From contig NZ_JOAI01000035.1 in NCBI RefSeq assembly GCF_000717715.1, positions 25,215-89,214 on the forward strand: a stretch of 64,000 nt of DNA, written 5' to 3'. Source of the stretch: Streptomyces sp. NRRL B-24484 (lineage in GTDB: Bacteria; Actinomycetota; Actinomycetes; Streptomycetales; Streptomycetaceae). Shown piece after piece: positions 59,786-64,000 of this stretch (its first letter is position 1; each line of letters opens with the position of its first letter). The position numbers were made by a program, and so were the translations under genes. The notes under the pieces are model-generated. The model was not told the DNA's origin, ran no database searches, and saw only the letters and a program-made list of their open reading frames with translations.

Positions 59786-62698
59786 TTGCTGTTCGCCCAT
59801 CGCACTCGAAGCCAGTGGGGACTGAGCCGCTTGCCCTTCAAGCAGTCGTTACGCATCGTTCTGTCAGGCCTGATCGAGAGGGAGGTCCTCCGCCAGCGGA
59901 GCACCGGTGACGCGCTCGCGTTCACCCGCATCGGCGCTCTTCAACTGGCACTGCTCAAGCTGTTCCGCGAAGACGATCCCGATTGGCCAGGGCTGGCAGC
60001 GAACGTGAGCGTCACCTTCCGGAAGATGTGGGAGGAACAGCCGGATCGCCGGTTTCTGGACACGGCCATGTCGTACGCGCGCCGCGGTCTTGCGCGCGCG
60101 GGCCCCGGGCATCCGGACCGTGTGCTATGTCTGAACGCGCTCGGACTGGCGTCCCGGCAGTTGCTCGATGCGACGGGCGACGTTGCGGACATCAATGTCG
60201 CCGTGAGGTGTTTCGAGGAGCTTCTCGAGCTTCCACCCCCACATCAGGGGCTGCCCGACGACGGCGTGGTCCATTCGAACCTCGGACTGGCCTTTCGCGC
60301 GCGATTTCTGGCGACGAACCAGCGTGCCGACATCCGGCGAGCGGTCGTCAACCTCCGTGCCGCGGTGAACAGGACAGGCCCCAGCGACTTCAACCACGCC
60401 ATGTATTTGTCGAACCTCGGTCTGGCCCTGGACACCCGCTTCATTCAGTTCGGCGAGGTGGAAGACCTCGCCGAGGCCATCGAAGTCACCGAACGTGCCG
60501 TGTCCCTTTCCGCCGACCGCCCGGCCCAACGTTCCGTCTACCAGGCCAACCTCGGCAGGTTCTACGCCCACCGGGCCGTGGTGACCTCGTATCCTGAGGA
60601 TGCCGTGCGATCCCTCGATCTGACGTCGGCGGCGGTTGCCGGCGACGAGCATGCCCTCAGGACCGGTCGGGCACATCGCCTCGAGAGTGACAGACTTTCG
60701 CAGATCTACGAGTGGAACCTGACCGTCAGGGACCAGATGGAATCGGAGCTCGTCGACGACCTTGCGAACGACCTCGGGGTCGAACTCGACCCGAGATCCA
60801 GGCGGAACCGCCTCCTCGCCCTCGCCACCTTGGCCGGCGAGTACCCCGACCGGCCCCCGGGCTCGCCCAGCGACGTCCCCCGGCGGTCGATCGGATCACT
60901 CGATGACCTTCCCTACTCGGACGACACGGATCGGCTGGTGATGGAGACAACCAGGTCGCTGCTGTCCCCGACACCTGAATCCGACGCCGAGGTGGCCGCG
61001 TGGTGCGATGAGTTCGCCACGTCCAACGTCCGTCCACTGACTCGCATCGTGTTGGCACAGGGCAAGGCGGAGACCCGGGCCGCCGACGGCGAGTGGGGGC
61101 AGGCCGCGCGCTACCTCACCGCGGCGGTCGAACTCCTTCCTGCCCTCGTACGGCCGGGAACCGGAGTCGTAAGCCAGGAGGAAATGCTCAAGGAGATCGC
61201 CGGTCTCGCGTCGGACGCCGCCGCATCCATCCTCAAGGCTGCAGGTGAAGGCTGTGCCGAGCGAGCCCTGGCCGCACTGGAACAAGGCCGCACCGTGGTG
61301 TGGAACCAACGCCTCCTCGTCGACAGGATGATCGAGAATGTACGCCGCGCCGACCGGGCGGCAGCCCGGCGACTCGTGGAGGTGGGGCAAGAAATTCGGG
61401 AGCTGGCCGATCCGTCACGACCGTTCAACGGACACCGGACGGACCGCCGCTTCGAGCTGGCTGAGGAGTGGGACGGACTGACCCAGGCCGTGGAAAGCCT
61501 TCCGGCGGCGGTTTTCGGCGCGCCGGTCGATCTCCCCGAACTGCGGGCAGCTGCCGCGGGCGGTCCGATCGTCGTCTTCAACGTCAGCCGCTTTGGTAGC
61601 CACGCGCTGGTCGTCCGTACCGACGGGGTCACCTCGCTGCCGCTCCCCGAACTGTCCGCCGCCGGTGTGGCGGCGGAGGTGGTGAAGTACCTCGCGGCGG
61701 CGGAACGCATGGATGAGACACACGCGGCTCTCCTCGCGGAGCAGGCCGGGTTCGCGCGGGGCATCGGTGATCGTCATCGGGTCCATGCCGCACGTCAGAA
61801 GGCCCTTGCGGCGAGGACAGACCTGCACAGGAGGCTCGCCGAATGTACTGGCTGGCTGTGGGAGGCAGCTGTGCAGCCTGTGCTGCGTGAGCTGGGCCTC
61901 GAGGTGAGTGGACAAGGGGACGCGCTGCCACGGATCTGGCTCTGCCCGACCGGCCTGCTCGGTCTGCTTCCGCTGCACGCAGCCGGCCACTACGGTGCTC
62001 CCGACCGCCCTGATGTCTCCCTGCTCGACCACGCGGTGTGTTCCTACGCACCTACCGTCCGCACGTTGCTCTCAGCCCGGGCACACCTGCGGGCGGGCAA
62101 CGACGCCGAGGACTCCATGCTCGTGGTCGCCATGCCGGAGACGCCGGATCAACCGCCTCTCCGCTCGGCTGATGCCGAGCGGACCTTCCTCTCCACGCTG
62201 CTCCCCGGCCGCTACACCGTTGTGGAGCCGCCGCATGTCACCCGGGAACGAGCCAGAGCGGAACTGAGCAGGCACCGCTTCGCGCACTTCAGCTGCCACG
62301 GCACTCAGGACCTCCTGGATCCGTCCCACGGTGGCCTGCTGCTCCAAGACGGCATGCTGACTGTTGCCGACATCAGCGAGGGCGTCTACCAGGGCAGGTT
62401 CGCCTTCCTCTCCGCCTGCAAGACCGCCACTGGCAGTGTCAATCTGTACGACGAGGCCAACACCCTTGCGGCCGTGCTTCATCTCGCGGGATACGAACAG
62501 GTCGTTGGGACCCTGTGGTCCGTTCTCGACGACACCGCGGTCACCGTCACCGAGGGCTTGTACGGTCGGATGACGCATCACGGCACCTTGTCCGCCGACG
62601 GCTCCGCGCGCGCACTGCACACAGTGATCCAGGAACTCCGCCAGAACAATCCGGGCGACCTCCTGTCGTGGATGCCCTTCGTCCACGTCGGTTTGTGA
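59786..62698 (+). CDS. CHAT-domain caspase-like protease with TPR repeats
   Basis: A 970-residue protein. The first 50 residues look like a winged helix (FKQSLRIVLSGLIEREVLRQ; LAFTRIGALQLALLKLF). Residues 70-280 are TPR-like repeats (NALGLASRQLLDATGDVADI; SNLGLALDTRFIQFGEVEDL). The C-terminal CHAT protease has catalytic His838 in FSCHGTQDLLDPSHGG and Cys878 in FLSACKTATG. CHAT proteins with TPRs act in conflict or death systems. The start is uncertain: TTG 59786 lacks a ribosome site, and the gene may be trimmed by the adjacent IS remnant. Confidence 0.88.
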   Translation: MLFAHRTRSQWGLSRLPFKQSLRIVLSGLIEREVLRQRSTGDALAFTRIGALQLALLKLFREDDPDWPGLAANVSVTFRKMWEEQPDRRFLDTAMSYARRGLARAGPGHPDRVLCLNALGLASRQLLDATGDVADINVAVRCFEELLELPPPHQGLPDDGVVHSNLGLAFRARFLATNQRADIRRAVVNLRAAVNRTGPSDFNHAMYLSNLGLALDTRFIQFGEVEDLAEAIEVTERAVSLSADRPAQRSVYQANLGRFYAHRAVVTSYPEDAVRSLDLTSAAVAGDEHALRTGRAHRLESDRLSQIYEWNLTVRDQMESELVDDLANDLGVELDPRSRRNRLLALATLAGEYPDRPPGSPSDVPRRSIGSLDDLPYSDDTDRLVMETTRSLLSPTPESDAEVAAWCDEFATSNVRPLTRIVLAQGKAETRAADGEWGQAARYLTAAVELLPALVRPGTGVVSQEEMLKEIAGLASDAAASILKAAGEGCAERALAALEQGRTVVWNQRLLVDRMIENVRRADRAAARRLVEVGQEIRELADPSRPFNGHRTDRRFELAEEWDGLTQAVESLPAAVFGAPVDLPELRAAAAGGPIVVFNVSRFGSHALVVRTDGVTSLPLPELSAAGVAAEVVKYLAAAERMDETHAALLAEQAGFARGIGDRHRVHAARQKALAARTDLHRRLAECTGWLWEAAVQPVLRELGLEVSGQGDALPRIWLCPTGLLGLLPLHAAGHYGAPDRPDVSLLDHAVCSYAPTVRTLLSARAHLRAGNDAEDSMLVVAMPETPDQPPLRSADAERTFLSTLLPGRYTVVEPPHVTRERARAELSRHRFAHFSCHGTQDLLDPSHGGLLLQDGMLTVADISEGVYQGRFAFLSACKTATGSVNLYDEANTLAAVLHLAGYEQVVGTLWSVLDDTAVTVTEGLYGRMTHHGTLSADGSARALHTVIQELRQNNPGDLLSWMPFVHVGL

Positions 62699-62727
62699 CC
62701 TCGCACCTCCCCAAGACAAGGAAACCC

Positions 62728-63069
62728 GTGGAACCCGCCCAGACCGAGAATCCTCAGCCACTCCCGTACCAGGAGATGACCTCGCCCGACTATGCGCGCG
62801 TCGCCGCCGGCGACTTTCGCGCGGGACGCCCCATGGCTGGCGTGGTCGAACTCAAGGGCGTCTGCCCTCGATGCCGAGCCGTGATGGTCGTGACCCTGAT
62901 CGACTCCGGCTTCAAAACCGCTCTGCCGCACCAGGGCGGTGCCGCCCAGCCGGAAGGACCCACCGGTCGTCGGATCGAGCCGATCATGTGCACCTGCGCC
63001 GAGGAGCACCCGCACCGTCCCGACGATCGCTTCGGATGCGGCGCCTACTGGAACTTCGAGCTCCGATGA
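62728..63069 (+). CDS. Small zinc-ribbon protein, CHAT-associated
   Basis: A 113-residue protein with a probable zinc ribbon: CPRCRAVMVV near residue 52, CTCAEEHPHRPDDRFGCG later. It begins EPAQTENPQPLPYQEMTSPD. AAGGAAACCC precedes GTG 62728. It sits 29 bp after the CHAT gene and overlaps the next gene's ATG by 4 bases, so all three are one operon. Confidence 0.72.
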   Translation: MEPAQTENPQPLPYQEMTSPDYARVAAGDFRAGRPMAGVVELKGVCPRCRAVMVVTLIDSGFKTALPHQGGAAQPEGPTGRRIEPIMCTCAEEHPHRPDDRFGCGAYWNFELR

Positions 63070-63716
63070 CAGACTCGTCCACAGCTCAGAACCTGACGAT
63101 CGCCGCCGGGCCCGATGCCACGACCTCGGACCTGCTCGCCGCAGGCGAACGCGAGCGCCTCGTACGCTCGGAGCTCACACGGGTCCGGACGGCTGCGGTG
63201 GCGTGGCGCAACGCCCTCGGTGCGCCCTTCGTCGCACTCATCGGATTCGGCCTGGTCAAGGGGCGTTCCGATGTCTCGCTCATCGACCCTGTCTGGGCAG
63301 CCGCCGTCGGCGTCCTCCTGCTCGCCGCCTTTGGTAGTGGAGTCATCGCCGCACTCTCGCTGATCAGGGCCGCGAACGGACGGCCGAGGGTTGTTGAGGT
63401 GCGGGACCTCCTAGGCCATGCGGGAAGCATCGACCACGTGGAGGCTCTTCTCTCGGCCGCGGCCCTGCAGCGCGGCATCCGCTTGACCGTCGGATGCAGC
63501 GTGTTCGTGGCGGCGGCGCTCGGGTCAACCTGGTATGCCCCTGCTGCCAGGCCACCAGCGATCGAGTTCAACACACCGTCAGCCGGCCCCGTGTGCGGGG
63601 CCGTCCGACCGGCCGGCCAAGGAAGAGTGACGGTGAACACCGACAGCGGCACGGTCACCGTCCTACTCGCCGAGGTGACCTCCATGAGGGTGGTCGAGGT
63701 CTGCCCCACGAAGTGA
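63066..63716 (+). CDS. Membrane protein, CHAT-associated
   Basis: A 216-residue protein. An amphipathic N-terminal helix (LLAAGERERLVRSELTRVRT) leads to hydrophobic segments at about 54-65, 73-100 and 142-155 (PVWAAAVGVLLLAAFGSGVIAA split here; LTVGCSVFVAAALGSTWY). A short beta-rich tail with two Cys (GPVCGAVRPAGQ; VVEVCPTK) may lie outside the membrane. Coupled to the zinc-ribbon gene by ATGA. Possible membrane effector of the CHAT cluster. Confidence 0.72.
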   Translation: MTDSSTAQNLTIAAGPDATTSDLLAAGERERLVRSELTRVRTAAVAWRNALGAPFVALIGFGLVKGRSDVSLIDPVWAAAVGVLLLAAFGSGVIAALSLIRAANGRPRVVEVRDLLGHAGSIDHVEALLSAAALQRGIRLTVGCSVFVAAALGSTWYAPAARPPAIEFNTPSAGPVCGAVRPAGQGRVTVNTDSGTVTVLLAEVTSMRVVEVCPTK

Positions 63717-63963
63717 CCGGACCACCGTCCGACCGGGCCCGGCGATCTCTCGACCGGCACCGGAGTCCCGGAGGTGTCAGTGGCGTGGTCCGTGATCCAC
63801 GGGACAGCGCAGCCACCTCAGTGACGGGACCGCGACGCCATAATCATCACCAACCAGCAGATCGCCCGGCACGCCGGCCTGCGCGATGCCGCGGCGGCTG
63901 CCCTAGATGATTGATTCCAAGGGATAGCTGCGCAGATGGCGCGAGAGTGTCCAGGCTCAGTTT

Positions 63964-64000
63964 GTGACGACCGAGATGGACACCCTCGCGACTGCACTCT
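63964..64000 (+). mobile_element. 5' end of an IS982-like transposase gene (runs off window)
   Basis: GTG 63964 opens MTTEMDTLATAL, the usual start of IS982-family transposases. The preceding 50 bp (GGGATAGCTGCGCAG near 63919) may be the left terminal repeat. Only 12 codons are in the window. Confidence 0.45.

Overview
The window is a high-GC actinobacterial chromosome segment, most like Streptomyces or Kitasatospora. Codon third positions are strongly G/C, GTG starts are frequent, and it carries a characteristic streptomycete gene order (scpA-scpB-rluB ... tyrA-cmk-der) and streptomycete-type families (WhiB, Rpf-LysM, DUF2637, AICE genes). No rRNA or CRISPR array is visible.

Bases 1 to about 23,400 are conserved chromosome. 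A chromosome-segregation cluster (scpA/scpB) is followed by an RluB-type pseudouridine synthase, a TrmB/LuxR-like regulator, a DUF952 gene, two tandem MuiA-like (DUF4139) genes, tyrA, a membrane protein, cmk and der. Next come two streptomycete hypotheticals, a secreted Rpf-LysM muralytic enzyme, an MBL-fold hydrolase, AlkB, TesB, DUF1684 and DUF2804 proteins and an MFS exporter. A tRNA-Pro(GGG) gene ends this part.

Bases 23,440-58,836 are one integrated element of about 35.4 kb, bounded by a 43-bp direct repeat of the 3' part of the tRNA-Pro gene (attL/attR). The left half is a recognisable actinomycete integrative and conjugative element (AICE). Mostly on the minus strand, it has integrase, excisionase, DUF3631 ATPase plus prim-pol replication genes, a PP-loop protein, SSB, a TraB/FtsK translocase, small Spd-like membrane proteins, a DUF2637 membrane protein and WhiB. 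On the plus strand follow an XRE/DUF5919 regulator and a Nudix gene resembling a conjugal immunity factor. Two repeat clusters look functional: a GTAGCGG array at the replication end and a GGTGACAG cluster plus a 15-bp-arm palindrome beside traB.

The right half of the element (about 39.4-58.8 kb) is cargo dominated by candidate defence genes. These are a PD-(D/E)xK-like orphan, a nuclease-DUF2075 helicase, a coupled MazG / HNH / ScoMcrA-like (SBD-SRA-HNH) operon, a low-GC Hachiman/AbpAB-like nuclease-helicase pair and a DUF3223 gene. A further SRA-like plus PD-(D/E)xK nuclease lies inside the conjugation half. IS and recombinase remnants and a 17-bp relic of the att core (57,139) indicate stepwise accretion.

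Beyond attR are an IS1182-type transposase remnant, a three-gene cluster of a large CHAT-protease/TPR protein, a zinc-ribbon protein and a membrane protein (a possible conflict system), and the 5' end of an IS982-like insertion sequence running off the window.
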